From Pseudomonas fluorescens (lineage in GTDB: Bacteria; Pseudomonadota; Gammaproteobacteria; Pseudomonadales; Pseudomonadaceae), in assembly GCF_018614655.1 (NCBI RefSeq), contig NZ_JAGGOG010000019.1:62001-126000 (forward strand): a stretch of DNA of 64,000 nucleotides. The letters are read 5' to 3'. The position numbers and the translations under genes are program-made. Below are positions 34,890 through 43,938 of the stretch, one piece after another. The notes under the pieces are model-generated. The model saw only the letters and a program-made list of their open reading frames with translations. It ran no database searches and was not told the origin of the DNA. Numbering within the stretch: the stretch's first letter is position 1; each line of letters starts with the position of its first letter.

Positions 34890-36263
34890 TCAGGCCTGAT
34901 GCAGGTACCAGCGCCAATCCTGCTCCCCAACCTCCCCCATGAACTGACGGTATTCCGCACGTTTCACCGCCAGGTAAACCCCGAGGAACTCACCGCCAAA
35001 GGCTTCCCGCGCCCAGGCTGAGCCTTCCAGCGCACGCAGGGTGGTCAGCCAGTCAGTGGGCAGTAACTCTTTGGCTTGGGCATACCCGTTGCCTTCCACC
35101 GGAGCACCCGGGTCGCGCTGCTCGCGAATGCCTCGGTGAATCCCCGCCAGAATCGCTGCGGCGGCCAGGTACGGATTGGCATCGGCGCCGCAGATGCGGT
35201 GCTCGATATGCCGGGAAAATGCCGGCCCGCCCGGCACACGCAGGCTCACCGTGCGGTTATCCACGCCCCAGGTCGCCGCCAGCGGTGCGTAGCTATTGGT
35301 CTGGAAGCGTCGGTAAGAGTTGGCATTGGGACAGAACATCAGCAGTGAATCGAGCAAGGTGCTGAGCATGCCGCCCACCGCCTGGCGCAACAGCGGCGTG
35401 CCATCGGCGGCCTCGCTGGCAAACAGGTTATTGCCGTCGCGGTCGGCCAGGCTGACGTGCATGTGCATGCCGGTACCCGCCAAATCGTCGAATGGCTTGG
35501 CCATGAAACAGGCGGTCATCCCGTGCTTGTGGGCGACGCCTTTGACCAGACGCTTGTAGCGCACCGCCTCATCCATGGCTTGCAGAGCATCGCTGCGGTG
35601 CTCAAGGGTAATTTCCACCTGCCCCGGGGCATATTCGGAAATCGCCGTGCGCGCAGGAATACCCTGCAGTTTGCAGGCGCTATACAGGTCGGCCAAGAAC
35701 GGTTCGATCTGTTCCAGCTCCCGCAAGCCATACACCTGGGTCGAGCGCGGGCGGCTGCCATCCACATCGTGCGCAGGTTGTGGCCGGCCATTGCTGTCGG
35801 GCTTCTGATCGAGCAAATAGAACTCCAGCTCCGCCGCCATCACCGGGTAGTAACCGTCGGCCTTGAGCCCGTCGATCACCCTGGCCAGCAAATGCCGAGG
35901 ATCAGCCACGGTGGCGGGCATCCCTTCTTCGGGGTGCATGCTGACCTGCACCGCCGCCGTTGGAATCAACCGCCAGGGCATGCGTTGCAAACTGCCGCTG
36001 ACCGGGTAGGCGCGGCAATCGATGTCACCCACCTCCCACACCAGGCCGGAGTTTTCCACGTCGTCGCCATTGATGGTCAGGCCAAGGATGGTACTGGGCA
36101 GCGGCCGGCCGCTTTTATAGACCGCCAGCAGCTCATCGCGGTGCAACAACTTGCCTCGGGGCACGCCGTTGCTATCGAGGATAAACAACTCGAACATCTC
36201 GATATCCGGATTCTGGTCAAGAAAGGACTGGGCTTCATGCAGGGTGGCAAAGGCAGTACTCAT
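34890..36263 (-). CDS. Glutamine-synthetase-family gamma-glutamyl-polyamine synthetase
   Basis: 457 residues, full-length catalytic domain of glutamine synthetase. Visible: 'DSNGVPRGKLLHRDEL' (N-terminal), 'AAELEFYLLDQKPDSN' (Mg/Glu binding), 'TGMHMHVSLADRDGNN' and 'ANSYRRFQTNSYAPLAATWG'. The non-canonical Tyr/Arg pattern is that of PuuA/SpuI-type enzymes, which glutamylate putrescine or similar amines for catabolism. A polyamine aminotransferase or transporter is not adjacent, so the substrate is inferred. Divergent from pheC. Confidence 0.85.
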   Translation of the reverse strand: MSTAFATLHEAQSFLDQNPDIEMFELFILDSNGVPRGKLLHRDELLAVYKSGRPLPSTILGLTINGDDVENSGLVWEVGDIDCRAYPVSGSLQRMPWRLIPTAAVQVSMHPEEGMPATVADPRHLLARVIDGLKADGYYPVMAAELEFYLLDQKPDSNGRPQPAHDVDGSRPRSTQVYGLRELEQIEPFLADLYSACKLQGIPARTAISEYAPGQVEITLEHRSDALQAMDEAVRYKRLVKGVAHKHGMTACFMAKPFDDLAGTGMHMHVSLADRDGNNLFASEAADGTPLLRQAVGGMLSTLLDSLLMFCPNANSYRRFQTNSYAPLAATWGVDNRTVSLRVPGGPAFSRHIEHRICGADANPYLAAAAILAGIHRGIREQRDPGAPVEGNGYAQAKELLPTDWLTTLRALEGSAWAREAFGGEFLGVYLAVKRAEYRQFMGEVGEQDWRWYLHQA

Positions 36264-36650
36264 GGAGAATTCTCATACGTTCGCGTCAGGCAAGCGCGCA
36301 AGCGCTGCCAGTCAGATGCGCGGGGCATCCACGGGGGCAATCAACGTAAGGAGGGAATATCCGGTGGGCGTGCATGGCGGCAGTGCCATAGCGCCCAGAA
36401 CGCCAACTCGCAGGGCAATGCATCAGCCGAGATTCGTCGACAAGCCGGACAACTTGACGCGGTAGCGCCACGCGATGTCTCGGGGTGAGTGTCGGGGGAA
36501 CCGTCCATGCAAGGATCACAGTGAGGAGATGCCGGGCAGCGTCACATGGCTGGATAAGCCGTTCAATTCAGTCTTGACGGAGTTTGGTTGTGCACGGACT
36601 AAACATTTGAAAATATGGGGCCCCGCTTCTGCCCCCAAGGACTCGCCCGC
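36264..36650. promoter_or_regulatory. Divergent intergenic region between polyamine synthetase and pheC genes
   Basis: 387 bases without a credible gene. A TTGACG hexamer at 36574-36579 points toward pheC, but I cannot place a good -10 at normal spacing. AAGGAGGG (36340-36348) is followed by no reading frame of note. Nothing else is evident. Confidence 0.4.
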
Positions 36651-37427
36651 ATGAAAGCTCCCTTGACCCTTTGCCTGCTGACAGGTCTGGCGCTGCCCGC
36701 CCTCGCCGCCTCTCCCACCTCGCGTCTGGATGAAGTGATCCAACGCGGCGAAATGACGGTGTGCACCACCGGCGACTACAAGCCCTACACCTACTTGCGC
36801 GCGGACGGCAGCTACGAGGGCATCGATATCGCCATGGCCCAGTCCCTGGCCAAAAGCCTCGGCGTGCAGATCAAATGGGTGCCTACGACCTGGAAAACCC
36901 TGATGCCGGACTTCCTCGCCCAGCGTTGCGACCTCGCCGTCGGCGGTATTTCCGTGTCCCTGGAACGGCAGAAAAAAGCCTTCTTCAGTCAATCGATGAA
37001 TGTCGACGGCAAAATTCCCCTGGTGCGCTGCGCCGATGTGCAGCGCTATCAGACCGTCGAACAGATCAACCAGCCTCAGGTTCGGGTGATCGAACCGGCG
37101 GGCGGCACCAACGAAGTCTTCGCCCGGGCGCACCTGGGCCAGGCGCAGTTGCGACTGTTTCCGGACAACGTGACGATTTTCGAAGAGCTACTGGCAAACA
37201 AGGCCGACGTGATGATCACCGACGCCAGCGAGGCCCGTTACCAGCAGAAGCTCAAACCTGGGCTGTGCGCGGTGAACCCGGAGCGTTACATGCAATACAG
37301 CGAAAAGGCTTTCCTGCTGCCCCGGGATGATGTGGCTTGGAAAAGCTACGTGGACCAGTGGCTGCACTTGAGTACGGTCACGGGGGTGTATGACGGGATC
37401 GTCAACCAGTGGTTGGCGGCGCCTTGA
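36651..37427 (+). CDS. pheC: Periplasmic cyclohexadienyl (prephenate/arogenate) dehydratase
   Basis: 258 residues with a signal peptide (MKAPLTLCLLTGLALPALAA). The protein has the fold of solute-binding proteins and closely follows P. aeruginosa PheC along its whole length ('CTTGDYKPYTY', 'CDLAVGGISVSLERQK', 'AGGTNEVFARAHL', 'DNVTIFEEL', 'ITDASEARYQQKLKPGLCAV', 'KAFLLPRDD'). The acidic residue in 'DASEAR' aligns with the catalytic Glu. It converts prephenate or arogenate to phenylpyruvate or phenylalanine in the periplasm. A plain amino-acid-binding protein is the alternative, but the whole-length match to PheC favours the enzyme. Confidence 0.8.
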   Translation: MKAPLTLCLLTGLALPALAASPTSRLDEVIQRGEMTVCTTGDYKPYTYLRADGSYEGIDIAMAQSLAKSLGVQIKWVPTTWKTLMPDFLAQRCDLAVGGISVSLERQKKAFFSQSMNVDGKIPLVRCADVQRYQTVEQINQPQVRVIEPAGGTNEVFARAHLGQAQLRLFPDNVTIFEELLANKADVMITDASEARYQQKLKPGLCAVNPERYMQYSEKAFLLPRDDVAWKSYVDQWLHLSTVTGVYDGIVNQWLAAP

Positions 37428-37455
37428 TCAACGCGGGTATCTCCCCCCAGTTTCT

Positions 37456-37569
37456 CGTAGCAGCTGTCGAGCGCCAGCGAGGCTGCGTCGAGGACAACGC
37501 GAATTTGCGCCTAGCTTGATGGCGGTGGTGTGGCCGACGTAGCCTCGCTGGCGCTCGACAACTGCTACG
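37456..37569. repeat. Palindromic repeat that supplies the cynR stop codon
   Basis: 35-base arms (37456-37490 and 37535-37569) with two mismatches; core CGTAGCAGCTGTCGAGCGCC. The right arm overlaps the last codons of cynR, and its terminal CTACG reads as ACG-TAG on the minus strand, so the cynR stop codon lies inside the repeat. Probably a MITE/REP-like element different from the 110-bp repeat. Confidence 0.8.
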
Positions 37570-38413
37570 TAATCAATTCGATAAACGCCCGGCAAGCCGC
37601 GCTGCGATAAGCCCCTTTGCGACTGAGCAACGCCGCCGTGCGTTGCGGCAAGGGCGGGTGAATGGACACCGCACTCAAGCCCGACTGAGCCCGGGCAATC
37701 GCGCTGGGCAGGATGGTCGCCAGCGGCGTGTTACGGACGATCTCAATGATCGCGCTGATGGAGTTGGCTTCCATGGCGATCTGCGGTTTTACGTCCTGGC
37801 TGCGGCAATAGTCATCAATGTAGCGGCGGGTGGCGAAGCCCGAGTTCAACAGCACCAGCGGCTGTTGAAGCCAGTGCTGGCCACCCAGGTCCGGGTGGCT
37901 GGCGCTGACCACCACACTCAACTCCTCGACAAACAATCCCTCGCACTCGATATCCGGCAAGTGCTCGCCGGTAAACCCGATACCAATATCCAACTGATCC
38001 TGCGCCAATGCCGCTTCGATACGGTCTTGGGTCAGTTCCTCGACGCTCACCACAATCCCTGGGTATAGGTTATTGAACCGCGCCAGCAACGGACCGATCA
38101 GGTAAGCGGTGAACGTCGGGGTCATGGCCAGGCGCAAGTTGCCACGACTCAGGTCTTGCACGTCATGCATCGCCCGCGTACCGGCCTGCAGATCCTGCAA
38201 GGCCAGCCGCGCAAAACGTACATAGGCCTCACCCGCATCGGTCAACCGCACACTACGCCCGGTGCGATCCAGCAACGGCGCACCGAGGGTGTCTTCCAAC
38301 TGCTTGATCTGTTGCGACAAGGTCGGCTGGGACACATGCAACGCTTCGGCAGCGCGGGTGAAGTTACGGTGCTCGGCAACGGCCAGCAGGTAGCGGATAT
38401 GGCGTAGCAGCAT
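37565..38413 (-). CDS. cynR: LysR-family regulator of cyanate genes
   Basis: 282 residues with an N-terminal winged helix ('NFTRAAEALHVSQPTLSQQIKQLE', 17-40) and a LysR ligand-binding domain. It is divergent from cynT/cynS, the standard arrangement in which CynR activates with cyanate. A CTATA-N9-TATAG dyad lies in the intergenic region. The stop codon is supplied by a palindromic repeat, so the C-terminus may differ from relatives by a few residues. Confidence 0.88.
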   Translation of the reverse strand: MLLRHIRYLLAVAEHRNFTRAAEALHVSQPTLSQQIKQLEDTLGAPLLDRTGRSVRLTDAGEAYVRFARLALQDLQAGTRAMHDVQDLSRGNLRLAMTPTFTAYLIGPLLARFNNLYPGIVVSVEELTQDRIEAALAQDQLDIGIGFTGEHLPDIECEGLFVEELSVVVSASHPDLGGQHWLQQPLVLLNSGFATRRYIDDYCRSQDVKPQIAMEANSISAIIEIVRNTPLATILPSAIARAQSGLSAVSIHPPLPQRTAALLSRKGAYRSAACRAFIELIT

Positions 38414-38426
38414 GTGGGACGCTCAA

Positions 38427-38445
38427 CTATAGGCCTGACTTATAG
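38427..38445. promoter_or_regulatory. Candidate CynR operator
   Basis: CTATA-GGCCTGACT-TATAG (19 bases) between the divergent starts of cynR and cynT, just upstream of the cynR start codon. The dyad with AT-rich half-sites is typical for LysR-type sites; binding has not been shown. Confidence 0.5.
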
Positions 38446-38524
38446 AAATCATAATAAGCCGGTCTTGGACGCTATAGCTGAAAACTTCCATCCTTGCCCC
38501 ATCAGCGACGCAAGGAGAACCACC

Positions 38525-39184
38525 ATGCAGCATCTCATCGACGGCTTTCGCAAGTTCCAGGACGAGGCCTTTGCCCAGCGCAGCGACCTGTTCAAACACC
38601 TGGCCACCACCCAGAACCCCGGCACGTTGTTTGTGTCCTGCTCCGACAGCCGCGTGGTCCCGGAGCTGTTGACCCAGCAGGAACCCGGCGACCTGTTTGT
38701 GATCCGCAACGCAGGCAATATCGTGCCGTCCTACGGCCCGGAGCCGGGCGGCGTGTCAGCCACCGTCGAATATGCCGTAGCCGTACTCGGCGTCAGCGAC
38801 ATCGTGATCTGCGGTCACTCGGACTGCGGCGCCATGACCGCCATCTCCACCTGCAAATGCCTGGATCACCTGCCGGCCGTGGCCAATTGGTTGCGCCATG
38901 CCGAGTCGGCCAAGGTGATCAATGCGGCCCGTACCCATGCCTCCGACGAAGCCCGGCTGGACGCCCTGGTACGGGAAAACGTGGTAGCGCAACTGGCTAA
39001 CCTCAAGACTCACCCCTCAGTCGCCCTGGCGCTGGAACAAGGCCGGCTGAACCTGCACGGCTGGGTGTATGACATCGAAAGCGGCTGCATCGCCGCCCTG
39101 GACGGCACCACCGGACGTTTTGTGTCCCTGCTGGAAAACCCGCAGACCCGTGCGGTCTCGACCACATCTCAACACGCTGCATAA
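38525..39184 (+). CDS. cynT: Beta-carbonic anhydrase of the cyanate operon
   Basis: 219 residues, beta-class. Zinc ligands: Cys39 in 'CSDSRV', then His and Cys in 'CGHSDCGAM' (about 98-101). It returns CO2 to bicarbonate so that cyanase does not run out of its cosubstrate. ATG at 38525 with AAGGAG upstream. Followed after 27 bases by cynS, so one operon; divergent from cynR. Confidence 0.93.
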   Translation: MQHLIDGFRKFQDEAFAQRSDLFKHLATTQNPGTLFVSCSDSRVVPELLTQQEPGDLFVIRNAGNIVPSYGPEPGGVSATVEYAVAVLGVSDIVICGHSDCGAMTAISTCKCLDHLPAVANWLRHAESAKVINAARTHASDEARLDALVRENVVAQLANLKTHPSVALALEQGRLNLHGWVYDIESGCIAALDGTTGRFVSLLENPQTRAVSTTSQHAA

Positions 39185-39211
39185 CCCCTGTTTACCCAAG
39201 AGGAAATCACC

Positions 39212-39682
39212 ATGTTGCAATCCCAGTTCGCTCAAACCCCACGCCTGGCCCTGGCCGATACGGTTATCGACATCAAGGCCCGCAAGGACCTGTCATGGCA
39301 GGACCTCACCGACGGCACTGGCCTGAGCCTGGCTTTCGTCACCGCCGCCTTGTTGGGCCAGCACCCGTTGCCCAAGGACGCCGCTGACGTGGTCTGCGAC
39401 AAACTCGGCCTCGACCAGGACGCCAGCCGCCTGCTGCAAACCGTGCCCCTGCGTGGCAGCTTCCCGGGCGGTATTCCGACGGATCCGACCCTGTACCGTT
39501 TCTATGAAATGCTCCAGGTCTATGGCTCGACCCTCAAGGCTCTGGTCCACGAGCAATTCGGCGACGGCATCATCAGCGCCATCAACTTCAAGCTGGACAT
39601 CAAGAAGGTCGAAGACCCGGACGGTGGCTCCCGCGCGGTGATCACCCTGGATGGCAAATACCTGCCGACCAAGCCGTTCTGA
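39212..39682 (+). CDS. cynS: Cyanate hydratase (cyanase)
   Basis: 156 residues, the normal length. It decomposes cyanate with bicarbonate to ammonia and CO2. The catalytic triad Arg96, Glu99 and Ser122 is present ('YRFYEMLQVYG' and 'GDGIISAINFK'). AGAGGAAAT precedes the ATG. Decameric and cytosolic in relatives. It gives the cell cyanate as nitrogen source and detoxifies it. Confidence 0.97.
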   Translation: MLQSQFAQTPRLALADTVIDIKARKDLSWQDLTDGTGLSLAFVTAALLGQHPLPKDAADVVCDKLGLDQDASRLLQTVPLRGSFPGGIPTDPTLYRFYEMLQVYGSTLKALVHEQFGDGIISAINFKLDIKKVEDPDGGSRAVITLDGKYLPTKPF

Positions 39683-39736
39683 TTACCCGACAACCGTCTA
39701 CGCTCTTGGGACACTGACAAGAACGAGGGACGGGCA

Positions 39737-40576
39737 ATGAAGGCAATGTTCCGAATCACCTGGCTGCTGCTGTTGTGTTTCAGCCAGGTGCACGCCGCCG
39801 CCACGCAAGACAAAGACGCCCAAGCCGCCAAGGCCCTGCTGGAAAAGGCCTTGGCGTACTACCACGACAATGGCGACAAGGCCTTCGCGGCCTTCAGTCG
39901 CCAGGGTGAGTTTGTCGACAAGGACCGCTATGTCTTTGTGGTCGACACCAAGGGCGTGCTGCTGGCCAGTGGCGGCCCCTCCTCCGCGTTGATTGGCCGG
40001 GATATCTCCGAAGTGCTGGGACCGGACCTGCGCAAATCCTTCAAGGACGTGCTGCTACAGCCCGAGGCCAATGGTATTCAGCAAGCCGACTACCGATGGC
40101 AGAACTGGAACGACGGCAAGATCGAACGCAAGCACGTGTTTTATCAGCGCATTGGCGAGCGCATTCTCGCGGTCGGCTACTACTTGCCACGAGCCTCGCC
40201 GGAGCAGGCCAAGGCGCTGCGGGACAAGGCGGTCGACGAACTGGCGAAAGATGAAAGCAGTACCCTCAAGGCGATCAATGCGATGCAGGGTGGTTTTCTG
40301 CAGGATGACCTGTATGTGTTTGTGGTTGACCTTGATACCCGGCGTTATGTGGCGCACGGGACTAACTTGCGGTTGGTTAATACCGACTTTGGCAAGATCA
40401 GCGACCCGGAGGGTAAGCCGGTGGGGGAGCCGATCTTGAAGCTGATGGCTGAGCAGGATCAGGGGGAATATCAGTACCGCTGGAAGAACCCGGTGACGGG
40501 GAAGGTTGAGGATAAACATGCCTATCTGCGTAAGGCGGGGCATTTTATTGTGGCTGTGGGGTATTACAGTCCTTGA
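39737..40576 (+). CDS. Periplasmic double single-Cache-domain protein
   Basis: 279 residues with a signal peptide (MKAMFRITWLLLLCFSQVHAA) and two consecutive single Cache (sCache_2-type) domains, each with the pattern 'YVFVVDT.G..LA' and 'HAYLRKAGHFIVAVGYY'. Cache domains bind small ligands outside the cell. There is no transmembrane anchor or signalling output domain, so it is a free periplasmic binding protein. It starts 54 bases after cynS on the same strand and may be read from the cyn promoter. Ligand unknown. Confidence 0.8.
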   Translation: MKAMFRITWLLLLCFSQVHAAATQDKDAQAAKALLEKALAYYHDNGDKAFAAFSRQGEFVDKDRYVFVVDTKGVLLASGGPSSALIGRDISEVLGPDLRKSFKDVLLQPEANGIQQADYRWQNWNDGKIERKHVFYQRIGERILAVGYYLPRASPEQAKALRDKAVDELAKDESSTLKAINAMQGGFLQDDLYVFVVDLDTRRYVAHGTNLRLVNTDFGKISDPEGKPVGEPILKLMAEQDQGEYQYRWKNPVTGKVEDKHAYLRKAGHFIVAVGYYSP

Positions 40577-40602
40577 GGTTGGGGGGCGATATAGGGGTGG
40601 GA

Positions 40603-40964
40603 GTACATATCCGTTGTTGCGGTAACGGCTGATTATGGTTCCGCCCTTACAGCCAGCCCTTTCGAGGTCTTTGAAAAGTCTGCCGTATTTGGAGAGCAAA
40701 CACTGACCTGTGGCGAGGGGGCTTGTCCCCCGTTGGGCTGCGAAGCGGCCCCAAAAAGATCGCTGAGTTTTTTCAGATAGACCGAGATTGCAGGTTTTAG
40801 GGCTGCTTCGCAGCCCAACGGGAGACAAGCCCCCTCGCCACAAGGTCAGTGCTCGCCCCTGATTGACCGGTATTAGCCAAAAAACTGTTTTTTCAAAGAC
40901 CTTGAAAGGGCTGGCTGTAAGGGCGGAACCCTAATCAGCCGTGAAAACAACAACGGATATGTAC
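40603..40964. repeat. 362-bp composite palindrome filling the whole intergenic region
   Basis: Outer arms 40603-40677 and 40890-40964 are complementary with a few mismatches (core GGTTCCGCCCTTACAGCCAG). Within them lies a second, unrelated palindrome, arms about 40694-40746 and 40805-40854 (TGTGGCGAGGGGGCTTGTCC). The unit ends 11 bases before the MFS stop codon and begins 26 bases after the Cache stop. Outer arm fragments also occur at 12845-12870. It is either an element inserted into another or a single compound hairpin. Confidence 0.85.
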
Positions 40965-40975
40965 ACAGTCAGCAG

Positions 40976-42493
40976 TCAGTTCACCTTATCCTCCCGCCCC
41001 CGCAACACCCGATCAGGCATCCCAATCGCCGCCGCCAACCCCAACAGCGACACCCCCGCACTCACCATCAGCAAATGCCGAAACGTCACCAACAACTCCC
41101 CCCGCAGAGCATCCTGCGCCGGACCCGGCGCGGCATTGAGCCCATCGAGCAACACATTGCCAGAACTACCCTCCGCCACCAGCGCCCCACTGGCCAAGTG
41201 AGCAAAACTGGAATCCTGCAACAACGCCAACAGCAGCGCCGACATGCACGCCACCCCCACCGCACCACCGAGGGAGCGAAACAGGTTAGTGGTACTGGTA
41301 GCCACACCAATGTCCCGTTGCTCCACCGAATTCTGCGTCCCCACCAGCGACGTGGGGAACTGCATACCGGAGGCAATCCCACTGAGCAACATGAACAGGC
41401 TACTCAACAGCAACGCCTGCGGCGCACTGAAGGCCATGCCGAGGATCGCCAACGGGGTCAACAGCGCGCCGGTAAGGATCATCGGTTTGTAGCGGCCAGT
41501 CACCGAGGTCATGCGCCCGGCAAAATAGGCGCCCATCGGCAAACCAATAGCCAATGGCAACAAGTGCAAAGCGGCACTGTCGGCACCGGCGCCGGTAACA
41601 GTCTGGTAACGCAGGGGCATCAGCACGATCAGGGAAATCGCCTGGAAGCTGGTAAAGAAAACCGTGCACCAACACAGCACCGCACTGCGGTTGGCGAACA
41701 GGTGCATCGGCAGCAAGGGTTCGCGCGCCCGGCGTTCATGCCAGACAAACACCGTCAGCGCCAACAGGGCGCAGGCCAGCAACCCGAGTACTTGATCGTC
41801 GCGCCAAGGGTGGCCCTGGCCGATTTCAGTGATGCCCATCAACAGCGCAGTCAGGCCGATGATCATCAGCAAGGTGCCCAGGTAGTCGATGACCGGCTTG
41901 CGTTGCGGCACCGGCAGCCCCACCAGCGTGCGATGGGCCACCCACCAGGCGCCCGCGCCCAGCGGCAGGTTGATCAGGAACACCCAGCGCCAGGACAAGT
42001 ATTCGGTCATATAACCGCCCAGCACCGGCCCGGCGACGCTCGCCACTGCGTACATGCTACTGAAATAGCCTTGGTAGCGACCACGCTCACGGGGCGGGAT
42101 GATGTCGCCAATGATCGCCTGGCTCACCGAAATCATCCCACCGGCGCCGATGCCCTGGAGGATCCGCGCCAGCACCAGTTGCTCCATGCTTTGCGCCATG
42201 GCGCAGAACAGCGAAGCGATGGTGAACAGGCCCATGCCGATCAACATCATCGGCCGCCGCCCGTACAGGTCGCCGAGTTTGCCGTAGATCGGCACCGCCA
42301 CCGTCATCGCCACCATGTAGCCGGAGATGACCCAGGCCAGCAGGTTGACGTCGTTGAACCGGGCGGAAATGGCTGGCATCGAGACGGCAACGATGGTCTG
42401 GTCCAGCGCGCCGAGAAAAATCGCCATCATCAAGGCAACCAGAACACTGCGGATGGCGGGTTTGGGCTGAACGGGCTGATTGAGGTTGGTCAC
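40976..42493 (-). CDS. DHA2-family (14-helix) MFS drug exporter
   Basis: 505 residues. Fourteen hydrophobic segments, with the motif 'FLGALDQTIVAVSMPAI' at the first helix, 'GKLGDLYGRRP' (loop 2-3, the MFS A motif) and 'SVAGPVLGGYMTE' (motif C in helix 5), marks of EmrB/QacA-type proton-coupled drug exporters. The GTG at 42493 has AGG upstream. It lies 72 bases downstream of pobA on the same strand and may be co-transcribed, which would suit export of aromatic acids. Confidence 0.87.
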   Translation of the reverse strand: MTNLNQPVQPKPAIRSVLVALMMAIFLGALDQTIVAVSMPAISARFNDVNLLAWVISGYMVAMTVAVPIYGKLGDLYGRRPMMLIGMGLFTIASLFCAMAQSMEQLVLARILQGIGAGGMISVSQAIIGDIIPPRERGRYQGYFSSMYAVASVAGPVLGGYMTEYLSWRWVFLINLPLGAGAWWVAHRTLVGLPVPQRKPVIDYLGTLLMIIGLTALLMGITEIGQGHPWRDDQVLGLLACALLALTVFVWHERRAREPLLPMHLFANRSAVLCWCTVFFTSFQAISLIVLMPLRYQTVTGAGADSAALHLLPLAIGLPMGAYFAGRMTSVTGRYKPMILTGALLTPLAILGMAFSAPQALLLSSLFMLLSGIASGMQFPTSLVGTQNSVEQRDIGVATSTTNLFRSLGGAVGVACMSALLLALLQDSSFAHLASGALVAEGSSGNVLLDGLNAAPGPAQDALRGELLVTFRHLLMVSAGVSLLGLAAAIGMPDRVLRGREDKVN

Positions 42494-42565
42494 GGCTGAA
42501 CCTGCAGGCAAGCCCCACGGGTAAAAGAGCCCGCAGGAATGCTCGTCAGTTTACTCGATAGCCCA

Positions 42566-43759
42566 CTATTCGATAGCCTCGTAAGGAAGTCCGACGTAAT
42601 TTTCTGCAATGGTTTTTCGCCCGGCTTCAGAGTCGACAAAATACTCCAGTTCGCTCTGAGCAATGCGCTGGCTGAAGCCGTCCGCCTCTGGAAATTGATG
42701 CAGCATCGAGGTCATCCACCAGGAAAAGCGTTCGGCCTTCCAGATCCGCCGCAAACAGATCTGTGAGTATTTTTCCAGCAAGTCCACCCGCCCCTCGCGA
42801 TAGACCTTGAGCAGGATATTGAACAAGGTACTGACATCGCTGGCCGCCAGGTTCAAGCCCTTGGCGCCGGTGGGCGGCACGATATGGGCGGCGTCTCCCA
42901 GCAGAAACAGGCGGCCGTACTGCATGGGTTCCACCACGAAGCTGCGCAGCGGTGCGATGCTCTTTTCGATGGACGGCCCAGTCACCAGTTGCGCCGCCAA
43001 ATCTGCTGGCAGGCGGGCCTTGAGTTCGTCCCAGAAACGCTGATCAGACCAATCTTCGACGGCCTCTTCGACCGGCACTTGCAAGTAATAGCGGCTGCGT
43101 GTGGGCGAACGCATGCTGCATAAGGCGAAACCACGCTTATGCTTGGCGTACACCAGTTCATCATGAATCGGTGGGGTTTCGGCCAGGATCCCCAGCCAGC
43201 CAAACGGATAAACCCGCTCGAAAACCTTTAAATGCTCGGCCGGAATCGACTGCCGCGCCACACCGTGAAAACCGTCGCAACCGGCGATATAGTCGCATTC
43301 CAGGCGAAACGACTCGCCCTCATGCTCGAAGGTCAGCCAGGGCTGTTGGCTTTTCAGGTCATGGGGCTGCACATTGCGAGCCTCATACAAGGTGATGGCA
43401 CCCGCCGCTTCGCGTGCCGCCATCAGGTCGCGGGTGACCTCGGTCTGCCCGTAGATCATCACCGTCTTGCCACCGGTCAACGACTTGAGGTCGATATGGG
43501 TCAATTGCCCATTCAGCGCCAACTCAAACCCGTCATGCACCAGCCCTTCGGCGTCCATTCGTCGGCCTACACCGGCTTGGCGCAACAGGTCGACCATGCC
43601 TTGTTCCAGCACACCGGCACGAATCCGCCCGGCAACGTAATCGGGCGTTTGACGCTCAAGAATCAGGGTCTCGATGCCTGCCTCGTGCAACAGTTGGCCC
43701 AGCAGCAGCCCGGAGGGACCGGCACCGATGATGGCGACTTGGGTTTTCAACGTTTTCAT
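42566..43759 (-). CDS. pobA: 4-hydroxybenzoate 3-monooxygenase
   Basis: 397-residue FAD monooxygenase that hydroxylates 4-hydroxybenzoate to protocatechuate with NADPH and O2. Marks: 'VAIIGAGPSGLLLGQLL' (FAD, 8-24), 'RAGVLEQGMVDLL', 'LECDYIAGCDGFHG' (the DG motif) and 'RLFLLGDAAHIVPPTGAKG' (FAD, near 280-298). Length matches the family. It is divergent from pobR. Protocatechuate would feed the beta-ketoadipate path, which is not in this window. Confidence 0.95.
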   Translation of the reverse strand: MKTLKTQVAIIGAGPSGLLLGQLLHEAGIETLILERQTPDYVAGRIRAGVLEQGMVDLLRQAGVGRRMDAEGLVHDGFELALNGQLTHIDLKSLTGGKTVMIYGQTEVTRDLMAAREAAGAITLYEARNVQPHDLKSQQPWLTFEHEGESFRLECDYIAGCDGFHGVARQSIPAEHLKVFERVYPFGWLGILAETPPIHDELVYAKHKRGFALCSMRSPTRSRYYLQVPVEEAVEDWSDQRFWDELKARLPADLAAQLVTGPSIEKSIAPLRSFVVEPMQYGRLFLLGDAAHIVPPTGAKGLNLAASDVSTLFNILLKVYREGRVDLLEKYSQICLRRIWKAERFSWWMTSMLHQFPEADGFSQRIAQSELEYFVDSEAGRKTIAENYVGLPYEAIE

Positions 43760-43938
43760 TATTTTTATGGCCCGTAGCTTTCAGCGAACGTATTCGGTGA
43801 AAGAGTTGTCATTGGTCTTGGTGCTGGCATTTTTCACTTGAGTGACCGGCATAAGAAGGTGAAAACTGATCCAAACCCTGCGCTTTTTGCCAATCGGGGC
43901 GATTACCGCACCATTATCCTGAGTATCGGATTGAAACC

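Noticed and set aside
38414..38524. An N-terminal extension of the carbonic anhydrase to 38414
   Set aside because: The extension covers the divergent promoter region with the CynR dyad, while AAGGAG precedes the ATG at 38525, which gives the normal protein length.
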